Assembly: GCA_019119595.1 (NCBI GenBank)
Contig: DWWS01000052.1
Location: 1 to 56,517, forward strand
From: Candidatus Eisenbergiella merdavium
GTDB taxonomy: Bacteria > Bacillota > Clostridia > Lachnospirales > Lachnospiraceae
Direction of reading: 5' to 3'
DNA length: 56,517 nucleotides
In this document: one piece after another, positions 1-7,503 of the stretch
Layout: each line of letters begins with the position of its first letter
Numbering within the stretch: the stretch's first letter is position 1
The notes under the pieces: generated by a model
What the model saw: the letters and a program-made list of their open reading frames with translations, nothing else
The model's database searches: none
What the model was told of the DNA's origin: nothing
Made by a program: the position numbers and the translations under genes

Positions 1-118
1 TGAAAGCGTTCAGTTAAAAATAGACCTTATATGAAACCGAGAAAATAGGATTTGAATTATCAGAAAAATCAACAAATAAACTGACATCAAAAAAAGAAGA
101 AAAAGTGCCAACGATTAC

Positions 119-862
119 TTGACACATACTCCAAGGGGCGTGACCTTGACAAAAGCCGGGGAATCACTTTATCAGGATGCGAAAAACATCATAAGGCTGT
201 CAAATAATGCCATTGAACGAGCCCAGATGTTAGGAGGGAACAATGACGGCGGCATCCGCATTGGCACCTCGCTTTTGACAAAATGCCGCTACCTGCCAGA
301 CTTCTGGGCTCGAATGATTGAGGTATATCCAGACACAGAAATAAAGCTGGTTTCTCAGAAGAACCCCGAACAGGCCAACCGCCAGCCATTATCCGATCTC
401 GGTGTTGTCTATGAAATGCAGGAGGGCTTATATCTTTCAGAATTTTACAGAGGTAAGTGCAATTTTTTGGAATTTCGCCAAGTGCCCTTATGTGTAGCTA
501 TGTCCTCAGACCATCCGCTGCATCATCTTAAAAGTATCAGTTTCGCAGATTTGAACGGCTATACAGTTCTGCTGTTGCGCCGGGGAATATCCGAAGCCTT
601 TGACCTTTTGCGCAATGCCCTGGAACAGTATCCGGAAATCGAAATACAGGATATAGATTTTTATGACATCAACGTCTTTGTTTCCTGTGAAATGAATAAT
701 CAGATTTTGCTCACACCGGAAATTTGGAAAGACATTCACCCGACCTTGTTTGTTCATCCACTGGAAAGCAATTTTACTGTACCTTATGGCTTGATTTATG
801 CTTTAGAATTGTCTAATCAGGCACAGCTTTTGATTTCTACAATTAGAGATTTAGTCAGCTAA
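119..862 (+). pseudogene. LysR-type regulator, 5' end missing
   Basis: The reading frame encodes the linker and substrate-binding domain of a LysR-type transcriptional regulator. It opens directly in the motif TPRGVTLTKAG, which in this family closes the N-terminal winged-helix domain, so about 55 residues containing the DNA-binding helix-turn-helix are absent. The frame upstream is closed by TAA at 77-79 and the other two frames in 1-118 also carry stops, so no helix-turn-helix is encoded there. The only start would be a TTG at 119 without a convincing ribosome binding site. The C-terminal effector domain (roughly residues 40-240) looks intact. The DNA is clearly more AT-rich than the genes after 1150. 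I infer a truncated remnant left by transfer or deletion; an assembly edge is an alternative. Confidence 0.75.
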
Positions 863-1174
863 AAAATTTAGAAAAAGCCTTGCTTTTCCATCCGTGGTGT
901 GTAAGCTGTCACTCACAAGGCATAAGCCAAGCACAAGGAAGATAGCCAGCCGGCAGACGTGCCTCAGACAGAGAATTCCGGTGAACCAACCACCGAGGAA
1001 AGCAAGCCGAAAGGCATTAAGAGATGGATAGCCATGCCGTTCGATTCTGATAAAGTAAGCTGCCGGACGACATCAAAAGAAAAAATGTCGTCCGGCAGCC
1101 CTGTTCATGCGTCCGGGCGGCCTTGCGCCTCCCGGACGTTTTTGCCTTCTTATAGATTGCCTGTGGCTATCGCC
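863..1174. other. Intergenic stretch with two inverted repeats
   Basis: No gene is convincing in these 312 bases. A short open stretch on the plus strand (about 940-1060) reads like the hydrophilic tail of a protein but has no proper start, so it may be a coding remnant. A perfect 14-bp inverted repeat (CTGCCGGACGACAT, 1060-1073 with 1085-1098) has an A-rich loop. A second stem at 1110-1138 is listed as a terminator. This is where AT-rich DNA gives way to GC-rich DNA. Confidence 0.5.
1110..1143 (+). terminator. Stem-loop with T run
   Basis: The stem CGTCCGGG / CCCGGACG is followed immediately by TTTTT on the plus strand, giving an intrinsic terminator for rightward transcription from the truncated regulator region. 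It directly follows the perfect inverted repeat at 1060-1098. Confidence 0.55.
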
Positions 1175-3238
1175 TTATTTTTCCCTCACAAACACCTGCA
1201 TCTCTCCCTCGCCCCGGTTCGCCCAGGCAAAATAGGGGATAAAGGCAAGCTTCACCTTCTCATATTCCGTCCTGCGGCGTTCGTGGTAAAGCTCTGTCCG
1301 CGATCCGCCGTCCTGCGCATCCTCCTTCTGCCGCAGGCCGTCCGCAAACACCTTCACCACGGGCACGCCGAGCACGTCGCTCTTTTCCTCCGTAATCTGC
1401 GTATCGAAGGGAAGCAGATACCGATGCAACGCTCTGCCGTTGTCCGCCTCCTCCATGCAGTAGACCACCGGGCCTCTGGTCACGGCCGCCTTTCCGGCGT
1501 CCTCGCGCACTCTGCCGTCTGCCTCCATGACGCGGACGTTCATGGGGAAATCCAGTTCAAGGCTGTCGCCGTCCTTCCAGCTTCTGCGCAGATAGAGGTA
1601 ACCGTCTTTTACCGTCATGCCCTCTTCTGCGGCCTCTGAAGCCTTCCCGGGGCCGGGTTTCCCGTTCACCGTATAGCCCTCACACCAGCCGGGGAGGCGC
1701 AGGGCCAGGGTAAATTCGCTTTCTTCATCCAGCTTCAGCTGCACGGATACTCTTCCGTTCCAGGGGAAGCCGGAGGTGATGCGGATATCCGCTTTTTTTC
1801 CGCCGAATTCACATTCCAGGACGCTTCCCATATACAGGTGGACGTAAAGGGTATCCTCCGACCGGGTGTATGCGTAGGAAGCGATGGAGCTGATCAGGCG
1901 GGCCAGGTTGGGCGGGCAGCAGGCGCAGCCGAACCATTTCTGGCGGACGGGCTTCACATGGAATTTCCGCTCATCCTTATGGCAGGCCTCGGGAAGGCTT
2001 TCCAGCGGATTCACGTAGAAAAAGCTCTTTCCGTCCAGCGCCATGCCGCTCAGCACGCCGTTATAGAGCGCCCGCTCCATCACGTCCGCATAACGGCTGT
2101 CCGCCCTGATCTGGAGCATCCTTCTGGCGAAAAATACCAGACCGATGGAGGCGCAGGTTTCCGCGTAGGCGGTGTCGTTGGGCAGATCATAGTTAAAGGA
2201 AAAGGCCTCTCCCATGTGGGTGGCTCCGATTCCGCCCGTGATGTACATTTTTTTCTGCGTCATATTGTCCCACAGACGCTCACAGGCCGCATACAGGCTC
2301 TCGTCTCCGGTGAGCCTCGCCACGTCCGCCATGCCGGAATACAGATAAACCGCGCGCACCGCATGGCCAACCGCCTCGTCCTGCTGCCGCACCGGCAGAT
2401 GGGCCTGATGATAGGCGTACCGAAGCTCCTCCTCATGGCCTTTTTTCACCCGATCCGGCTGCTCCTGGTCAAAATAGTAGGGCCTCGTTCCCCGCTGATC
2501 CAGGAAAAACCGGCTCAGCTCCAGATACTTTTCCTCCCCGGTCTGCTCATAGAGACGCACCAGCGCCATCTCCGCGATCTCATGGCCGGGATAGCCCTTC
2601 TTCTTTCCTTCCTCCGGACCGAAGCAGGAAAAGATATAGTCCGCATACCGCTCGGCGGCCTTCAGAAGCTTATCCTTCCCCGTGGCCTGATAGTAGGCCA
2701 CCGCCCCTTCCGTCAGATGGCCGAAGCAGTACAGCTCATGATTGTCCCTCAGATTGGTGAAGATCTGATTCTGGTCGCTGATGATATAATAGGTATCCAG
2801 ATACCCGTTTTCCAGCTGGGCGGCGCAGACGATGTCGATGGCCTCATCCGCCGTGGCCTCCAGCTCGGCGTCCGGCTGCTGCGTCAGGGAATAGCCCACC
2901 GCCTCGATCCATTTGGAAAAATCGCTGTCCTGGAACAGGCAGCCGTAAAACCGCTCCTCCAGATGATCCATGTCCTCAGGAAGGGGCTGAAACTGAAGCG
3001 GCCACTTCACCGGACGGTACGCGTCTCCCTCCGCCCTTCTTTTTTCATTGATCCGGCCCGCCACCCGGAAATTGCGCATGGAAAAGCTGGGATCCGCATC
3101 CGGGATCCGGTCGTTTAATGCCTCCCACTGATAGGGGATGACCTCCTTTCTCACCAGCTCCATCTCGTTTTTCCAGAATTCGTCCGTTACCTGCACCTTC
3201 CGCAGGGAAAGCGGACTGCTGTATTCCTTTTGATCCAT
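1175..3238 (-). CDS. Glycoside hydrolase family 127 (beta-L-arabinofuranosidase-like)
   Basis: This 687-residue protein matches the GH127/DUF1680 family, retaining enzymes that remove beta-L-arabinofuranose. The family signature is visible. A Glu-Thr-Cys motif near residues 359-361 (in AYAETCASIG) and the pair in FGCACCPPN near residues 436-440 correspond to the catalytic Glu, the zinc-binding cysteines and the cysteine nucleophile described for HypBA1, with the same spacing of nearly 80 residues. The start at 3238 (MDQKEYSS) is chosen because GGAGGAAG lies just upstream; the frame stays open further but without a start signal. There is no signal peptide, so it probably acts on imported oligosaccharides in the cytoplasm. 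It is divergent from an AraC regulator, its likely controller. The exact substrate is inferred. Confidence 0.88.
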   Translation of the reverse strand: MDQKEYSSPLSLRKVQVTDEFWKNEMELVRKEVIPYQWEALNDRIPDADPSFSMRNFRVAGRINEKRRAEGDAYRPVKWPLQFQPLPEDMDHLEERFYGCLFQDSDFSKWIEAVGYSLTQQPDAELEATADEAIDIVCAAQLENGYLDTYYIISDQNQIFTNLRDNHELYCFGHLTEGAVAYYQATGKDKLLKAAERYADYIFSCFGPEEGKKKGYPGHEIAEMALVRLYEQTGEEKYLELSRFFLDQRGTRPYYFDQEQPDRVKKGHEEELRYAYHQAHLPVRQQDEAVGHAVRAVYLYSGMADVARLTGDESLYAACERLWDNMTQKKMYITGGIGATHMGEAFSFNYDLPNDTAYAETCASIGLVFFARRMLQIRADSRYADVMERALYNGVLSGMALDGKSFFYVNPLESLPEACHKDERKFHVKPVRQKWFGCACCPPNLARLISSIASYAYTRSEDTLYVHLYMGSVLECEFGGKKADIRITSGFPWNGRVSVQLKLDEESEFTLALRLPGWCEGYTVNGKPGPGKASEAAEEGMTVKDGYLYLRRSWKDGDSLELDFPMNVRVMEADGRVREDAGKAAVTRGPVVYCMEEADNGRALHRYLLPFDTQITEEKSDVLGVPVVKVFADGLRQKEDAQDGGSRTELYHERRRTEYEKVKLAFIPYFAWANRGEGEMQVFVREK

Positions 3239-3317
3239 TTTCTTCTTTCTTCCTCCATATTCTTGTTTTTGCTTTGGTGTACCATTGTCTTTTCCGTGAA
3301 CAATAACGATCATTGAC

Positions 3318-3375
3318 ATCATATCAGGAAGCGTCGGACGTTTCCATTGCCATTTTGGAAAGCAGCATGTATAAT
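3318..3375. promoter_or_regulatory. Divergent promoters with a palindromic operator
   Basis: On the plus strand TTGCCA (3347-3352) and TATAAT (3370-3375) are 17 bp apart, a good sigma-A promoter for the AraC gene at 3545. The palindrome TTTCCA-N9-TGGAAA (3341-3361) covers that -35 box. On the minus strand TATGAT (3318-3323) lies 17 bp from TGGAAA (3341-3346), a weak promoter for the GH127 gene. Overlap of both promoters with one palindrome suggests shared control. Confidence 0.6.
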
Positions 3376-3448
3376 GTGGAAAAACATCGTCCGTAAACCC
3401 CGCCTTTCCTGCCGGAAAAAGACGGCACGGATGCCGGAACACGGACAG

Positions 3449-3542
3449 CCGGAGCGTGGATGACAGAAGCGTAGGCGGCCGGAGCGTGGACGGTCAGAGG
3501 CAGGAGGCGGCCGGAGCGCGGACGGTCAGAGGCAGGAGGCGG
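3449..3542 (+). repeat. Three tandem copies of a ~32-bp repeat, each with an AGGAGG- or TAGGCGG-like site
   Basis: Copies at 3449-3478 (30 bp, degenerate), 3479-3510 and 3511-3542 (32 bp each, one mismatch). Each begins CCGGAGCG and ends in AGGCGG; the last two contain CAGGAGGCGG. The final copy supplies the ribosome binding site of the AraC gene starting at 3545. The array lies in the predicted leader of that transcript. Confidence 0.85.
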
Positions 3543-3544
3543 CT

Positions 3545-4393
3545 ATGAGCGTTTTTCTACAGGTCATGCAGGCGCGGCAGATCAGCTCTGCCAACCATAT
3601 CACCATGATCCATCCCACCGGGCACCCGGACCGGGTGCTCGCGGAGCATGATTTTCTGTATATGCTGGACGGCACCTGGGAGATCGGCGAGGAACTTCCC
3701 TCGGGGGATAAAAAGCAGGCCTTCCGGCTGCGCACGGACGATCTGCTCATCCTTCCCGCCGGGCGGCATCACTATGGCATCACTCCCTGCTCCCCTAATA
3801 ACCGGCACATGTATATTCACGCAATCCCTCTGGAGGGAGAGGTCTCCGCAAATACGGATTTTCCGAAAGAAAGGACTATGAACGGGGCGGCCGTTTTTTC
3901 CAGCCTGATCCACTGCCAGGATAATCCACGCATCCGTTCGCTGTTTGAGGAGATCATTTCGGAAAGCTGGGGCAGCTCACCCAGAAGGGAGCAGAAGCTG
4001 TCCCTTCTTTTCAGCCTGCTTCTGTGCCTGCTCCTGGAGCAGCAGGAAAAGGACGAAAGCCTGTCTCCCGCCCTCTCTCTGGCCGGAGAGGTGTCCCGCC
4101 TCATCCAGACCACGCCTCAAACCTTTTTTACGGGGAAGGAGCTGGCGGAGCGCTTCTACGTCTGCGAACGCACGCTGACCAACCATTTTAAAAGGGCCTA
4201 CGGCAAAACCCTCTATGCCTATCAGATGGAGGTGAAGCTGGAAATGGTGCGTCAGTTTCTCCTGACCCAGCCCGGCGTCAAGCTGCATGAAACCGCTCTG
4301 AACTTCGGCTTCTGCGACGAATTCCATTTAAGCCGGGCCTTCCGCAGAAAATATGGCCTCTCCCCTGACCAGTACCGGAAGAAAAACAGTTGA
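3545..4393 (+). CDS. AraC-family transcriptional regulator
   Basis: A 282-residue regulator with an N-terminal cupin-like ligand-binding half (about residues 15-110, with pairs of His near 45-80) and a C-terminal double helix-turn-helix (about 180-280). The C-terminal signature LNFGFCDEFHLSRAFRRKYG followed by the SPDQYR motif is typical of AraC proteins. The start is ATG at 3545 with AGGAGG seven bases before it, itself the last unit of a tandem repeat. The gene diverges from the GH127 gene and probably controls it in response to arabinose-containing sugars; that assignment is from position. Its last codons overlap the promoter of the downstream lysine-export pair. Confidence 0.88.
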   Translation: MSVFLQVMQARQISSANHITMIHPTGHPDRVLAEHDFLYMLDGTWEIGEELPSGDKKQAFRLRTDDLLILPAGRHHYGITPCSPNNRHMYIHAIPLEGEVSANTDFPKERTMNGAAVFSSLIHCQDNPRIRSLFEEIISESWGSSPRREQKLSLLFSLLLCLLLEQQEKDESLSPALSLAGEVSRLIQTTPQTFFTGKELAERFYVCERTLTNHFKRAYGKTLYAYQMEVKLEMVRQFLLTQPGVKLHETALNFGFCDEFHLSRAFRRKYGLSPDQYRKKNS

Positions 4394-4418
4394 CTTGCCA
4401 AAGGCAACCCGATAGAAT
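4390..4418 (+). promoter_or_regulatory. Sigma-A promoter of the lysO pair
   Basis: TTGACT (4390-4395) and TAGAAT (4413-4418) are separated by exactly 17 bp. The -35 box overlaps the stop codon of the AraC gene, so the export genes can be expressed independently of that regulator. Confidence 0.75.
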
Positions 4419-4459
4419 AGGGATGTTTTGTGAAATTCTTCTTTTCGGGAGGTTTACTG

Positions 4460-4747
4460 ATGATTACCATAGCTGTGATGTGCGCGGGGATTCTCGTAGG
4501 AAAATTTTTCTTTTCCGAACGGTTCAAAAAAGGAAATGAGGTGATTCAGATCGTCTGCACCACGCTTCTGATCTTCACCATGGGCGTAACGCTGGGGCAG
4601 AAGGAGGATCTGGCCGAAGACCTGCTGTCTCTGGGGCTGGACAGCCTTCTTTTCTTCGCAGTCCCCACCGTATCTTCCATCCTGTTCGCCGTCCTTCTGA
4701 CCCGGAAATTTCCGAAGGCGAAGAAAAAGGAGGAGCAGGAGTCATGA
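4460..4747 (+). CDS. Lysine exporter LysO, N-terminal half (DUF340-type)
   Basis: A 95-residue hydrophobic protein with about three membrane segments, matching the N-terminal domain of LysO (YbjE), the inner-membrane lysine exporter. In Escherichia coli LysO is a single protein of about 300 residues; here the N-terminal and C-terminal parts are separate genes. ATG at 4460 is chosen because GGGAGG lies seven to eight bases upstream; an earlier in-frame start at 4430 has no such site. Its TGA overlaps the ATG of the next gene (ATGA at 4744-4747), implying translational coupling and equal amounts of both halves. It probably exports lysine or toxic analogues at the cytoplasmic membrane. Confidence 0.75.
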   Translation: MITIAVMCAGILVGKFFFSERFKKGNEVIQIVCTTLLIFTMGVTLGQKEDLAEDLLSLGLDSLLFFAVPTVSSILFAVLLTRKFPKAKKKEEQES

Positions 4748-5346
4748 TCTTTTTAGCCCTTCTCGCCCTTTTTGCCGGGCTTGCCTGCGGCGCGGCGGGA
4801 CTGGACAGCCCGGTGCTCTCCGCCCTGTCCTCCCACAAGGATCTGGTCCTGTACCTTCTCATGTTTTCCGTGGGGATCAGCGTGGGCCTGCATCACGGGC
4901 TGATCCGCAGCATTCGCCAGTATCATGTGAAAATATTTGTCATTCCCATCGGCGTCATACTCGGCTCCCTCCTGGGCGGCGCCCTGTGCGGCCTTCTGAC
5001 CGGACGTTCCCCCTTCGACGGTGCGGCCGTCGCCAGCGGTCTTGGCTGGTACAGCCTTGCGGGCATCACCCTGGAAAATCTGCTGGGCGTGCAGATGGGA
5101 AGCATCGCCTTTTTAAGCAATCTGATGCGGGAGCTTTTTTCCTTTTTCAGCATCCCTCTCCTGTCCCGACTGAACTATTATGCCTGCATCGCCGCGGCGG
5201 GAGCCACCAGCGAGGACACCACCCTGCCGCTGATGATCAAATATACCGATGAGGAAACCGTGATCCTGTCCGTGTTGAACGGCGCGATCTGCTCAGCCTT
5301 CGTGCCGGTGCTGATCTCGCTGTGCTACGGGTTGTCGGGGCGATAA
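4744..5346 (+). CDS. Lysine exporter LysO, C-terminal half
   Basis: A 200-residue membrane protein with five or six hydrophobic segments, corresponding to the C-terminal domain of LysO. Conserved family features visible are the glycine-rich stretch GLGWYSLAGI and the acidic EDTTLP motif near residue 160, which sits where the family has conserved charged residues in the membrane. It begins within the stop codon of the N-terminal half and must work with it to form a complete transporter. Both genes end at a bidirectional terminator facing the GH31 gene. Family assignment is confident; lysine as substrate is inferred from LysO. Confidence 0.78.
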   Translation: MIFLALLALFAGLACGAAGLDSPVLSALSSHKDLVLYLLMFSVGISVGLHHGLIRSIRQYHVKIFVIPIGVILGSLLGGALCGLLTGRSPFDGAAVASGLGWYSLAGITLENLLGVQMGSIAFLSNLMRELFSFFSIPLLSRLNYYACIAAAGATSEDTTLPLMIKYTDEETVILSVLNGAICSAFVPVLISLCYGLSGR

Positions 5347-5365
5347 GGCTGTTTCCGGCTGAAAA

Positions 5366-5409
5366 GAAGGAAGGAGATTCCCATATCCGGAATCCCCTTC
5401 CTTTTTTTC
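5366..5409. terminator. Bidirectional terminator between lysO and the GH31 gene
   Basis: Arms AAGGAAGGAGATTCC and GGAATCCCCTTCCTT pair imperfectly and are flanked by TTTTTTT on the plus strand and by AAAAG (TTTTC-rich on the minus strand). It lies between two convergent genes and can stop transcription from both. Confidence 0.75.
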
Positions 5410-7405
5410 AGATCAGCCCCACCAGCTCAGAGAGCTTTCCGTCCCGTAAAAATACAGGTATCACCTCAATAGGCGCGGAAACCGTAACGGTCTGTCCGCC
5501 TTCATAAGTTTTTCCGTCATGGACGTTCGTCCAGTCCGCTCCTGCGGGAAGATAAACCTCCCGCTCCGTCTGTCCCTCATAGAGGACGGGAGCCACCAGG
5601 ATGTCGCTTCCGAACATGTACTGCTCCTTCATTTCCCAGCAGCATTCCTGCTCCGGGAATTCATAGAACATGGGACGCATCACCGGACGGCCAAGCTCAT
5701 GGGCCTCCTCCATCACTTTTCTCGTATAAGGACGCATCGCCTCACGGAAGCGGATGTATTTCACCAGAGTATCCGTATTTTCCTCCCCGAAGCTCCAGAC
5801 CTCGTTTGCCGCGCCTGTGGGATTGAGCCGCTCTCCCGCCTTATTGTACAAAGGGGTGGAAGGCACCCGGTCCCCGTGCAGGCGCATCACCGGACAGAAG
5901 CAGCCCCACTCAAACCAGCGCACCAGAAGCTGGCGGAAGGCCGGATCGTCCGGATTGCCGCCGGAAAAGCCGCCGATATCCGTAGTCCACCAGGAAATGC
6001 CTGCGATCCCCATGTTCAGGCCCGCGCAGACCTGCCTGCGCAGCGTTTCCCAGTCGGAATGGATATCCCCGCTCCAGACCAGAGCGCCGTAACGCTGGCT
6101 TCCTGCCCATGCGCAGCGAAGCAGACTGACCACACGCTCCTCTCCCGCCTGCTTCAGGCCCTCATAGAAGGTTCTCGCGTAGGACTGGGGGTAAATATTT
6201 CCCACCTGGGCTGCCGGGCCCTGGTAGTAGCGGTAATTGTCAAAATCGTAGCCCGTAAATTCCGGCTCCGCCTCATCCAGCCAGAAAACACGGATCCCTT
6301 TATCATAATAATTCTGCCTGCATTTGTTCCAGACGTATTCTCTGGAGCGGGGATTGGTGGCGTCGAAGAAGGTGCTGTTTCCGTTATAGAGCATGGCGAC
6401 ATCCACACCCTTGTCCGCCTTCACCAGAAGGCCCTTCTGCTTCATATCCTGATAATTTTCGCTGCGCAGATCCACCTGCGGCCAGACGGAAACCATCAGC
6501 TCCATCCCCATTTCCTGAAGCTCTCTGACCATGGCGTCCGGATCCGGGAAAAATTCCTCATCGAACCGGTAATCTCCCATCCTGGGCCAGTGGAAAAAGT
6601 CGCAGACGATCACGTCAACGGGAATCCCTCTTCTGTGATATTCCCGCGCCACGGAAAGAAGCTGCTCCTGATTCCAGTAGCGCAGCTTGCACTGCCAGAA
6701 GCCAAGACCGTATTCCGGCATTTCAGGGGCCGTCCCCACCGCCCTTCCGTAGGCTCTCTCGATCTCGTCAGGCGTATCCCCTGCCGTGATCCAGTAATCC
6801 ATCTGCTTCGTGCTTTCCGCGTACCATTCCGTGGTGTTGGAAGCGAAGCTCACCCGCCCGATGGCCGGATTATGCCACAAAAAGCCGTATCCCAGATCGG
6901 ACAGGACGAAGGGCACACTGGCCTGGGAATTGCGGTGGGCAAGCTCCAGATTGCAGTTTTTCACATTCAGGATATCCTGCTGGTACTGCCCCATGCCGTA
7001 GAGCCGCTCCTTCGGGTTGGAGGCAAAGGTCACCGTCAGCCGGTAGTCCCCGCCGATGATGGGCTTAAAAAAGCGGTTCTTCTTATCCAGCGCGCCGCCC
7101 TTTCCCGCTTCCTTTAAAAGCAGCTCCCCCTTCTGGTTGTAAAAGGCGATATCGCAGGTATGGCTCCAGTCGTCCACCGTAAGCTCGGCGGTTATTTTTC
7201 CGTTGGTGATGCGCGCCTGATATTCCTCCACAAGGATCTGCGCCTCCGTATCCTCCGGAGGAAGCAGAGCAAAATCCGTATCCTCCACCTCTCCCAGCAC
7301 CGTGGAGCGGACCCGGAAGCTGTTTTTCCCCCAGGGCATAACGGAAAGCACCTCCCCGTCCCAGCGGTAGACCAGCGCGTTTCCTTCCTGACTCATGGTA
7401 TGCAT
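5408..7405 (-). CDS. Glycoside hydrolase family 31 (alpha-xylosidase/alpha-glucosidase)
   Basis: A 665-residue GH31 enzyme, a retaining alpha-glycosidase family that includes alpha-xylosidases such as YicI. The nucleophile Asp lies in FWLDEAEPE near residue 375 and the acid/base Asp in WSGDIHSDW near residue 446. The N-terminal beta-sandwich (about 1-210), the TIM barrel (about 220-560) and a C-terminal beta region are present. AAGGAGGG before ATG 7405 fixes the start; a second in-frame ATG follows nine bases later. There is no signal peptide, so it is cytoplasmic. Together with the GH127 enzyme it suggests breakdown of xyloglucan- or arabinoxylan-derived oligosaccharides. Whether it prefers xylose or glucose cannot be read from sequence alone. 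A TATAAT at 7462-7467 on the minus strand may be its -10 box. Confidence 0.88.
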   Translation of the reverse strand: MHTMSQEGNALVYRWDGEVLSVMPWGKNSFRVRSTVLGEVEDTDFALLPPEDTEAQILVEEYQARITNGKITAELTVDDWSHTCDIAFYNQKGELLLKEAGKGGALDKKNRFFKPIIGGDYRLTVTFASNPKERLYGMGQYQQDILNVKNCNLELAHRNSQASVPFVLSDLGYGFLWHNPAIGRVSFASNTTEWYAESTKQMDYWITAGDTPDEIERAYGRAVGTAPEMPEYGLGFWQCKLRYWNQEQLLSVAREYHRRGIPVDVIVCDFFHWPRMGDYRFDEEFFPDPDAMVRELQEMGMELMVSVWPQVDLRSENYQDMKQKGLLVKADKGVDVAMLYNGNSTFFDATNPRSREYVWNKCRQNYYDKGIRVFWLDEAEPEFTGYDFDNYRYYQGPAAQVGNIYPQSYARTFYEGLKQAGEERVVSLLRCAWAGSQRYGALVWSGDIHSDWETLRRQVCAGLNMGIAGISWWTTDIGGFSGGNPDDPAFRQLLVRWFEWGCFCPVMRLHGDRVPSTPLYNKAGERLNPTGAANEVWSFGEENTDTLVKYIRFREAMRPYTRKVMEEAHELGRPVMRPMFYEFPEQECCWEMKEQYMFGSDILVAPVLYEGQTEREVYLPAGADWTNVHDGKTYEGGQTVTVSAPIEVIPVFLRDGKLSELVGLI

Positions 7406-7503
7406 GAAAAATCCCTCCTTATCCCCGCAGGCCGGGCGGCCTGCCGTCGTATCATACCCTCATTATATTCATTCTTTCTTCCGGTTTCCTTCCTGATATT
7501 GAC

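Noticed and set aside
959..1639. Frame starting at 959 that runs into the GH127 gene
   Set aside because: Its later part is antisense to GH127 and its first 45 codons lack a start signal; at most a fragment of a lost gene.
1838..3118. Long plus-strand frame opposite the GH127 gene (426 codons)
   Set aside because: It mirrors the codon structure of a well-supported gene, has no family features and no ribosome binding site. The same applies to the long frames opposite GH31, topA, lepA and the first ABC exporter.
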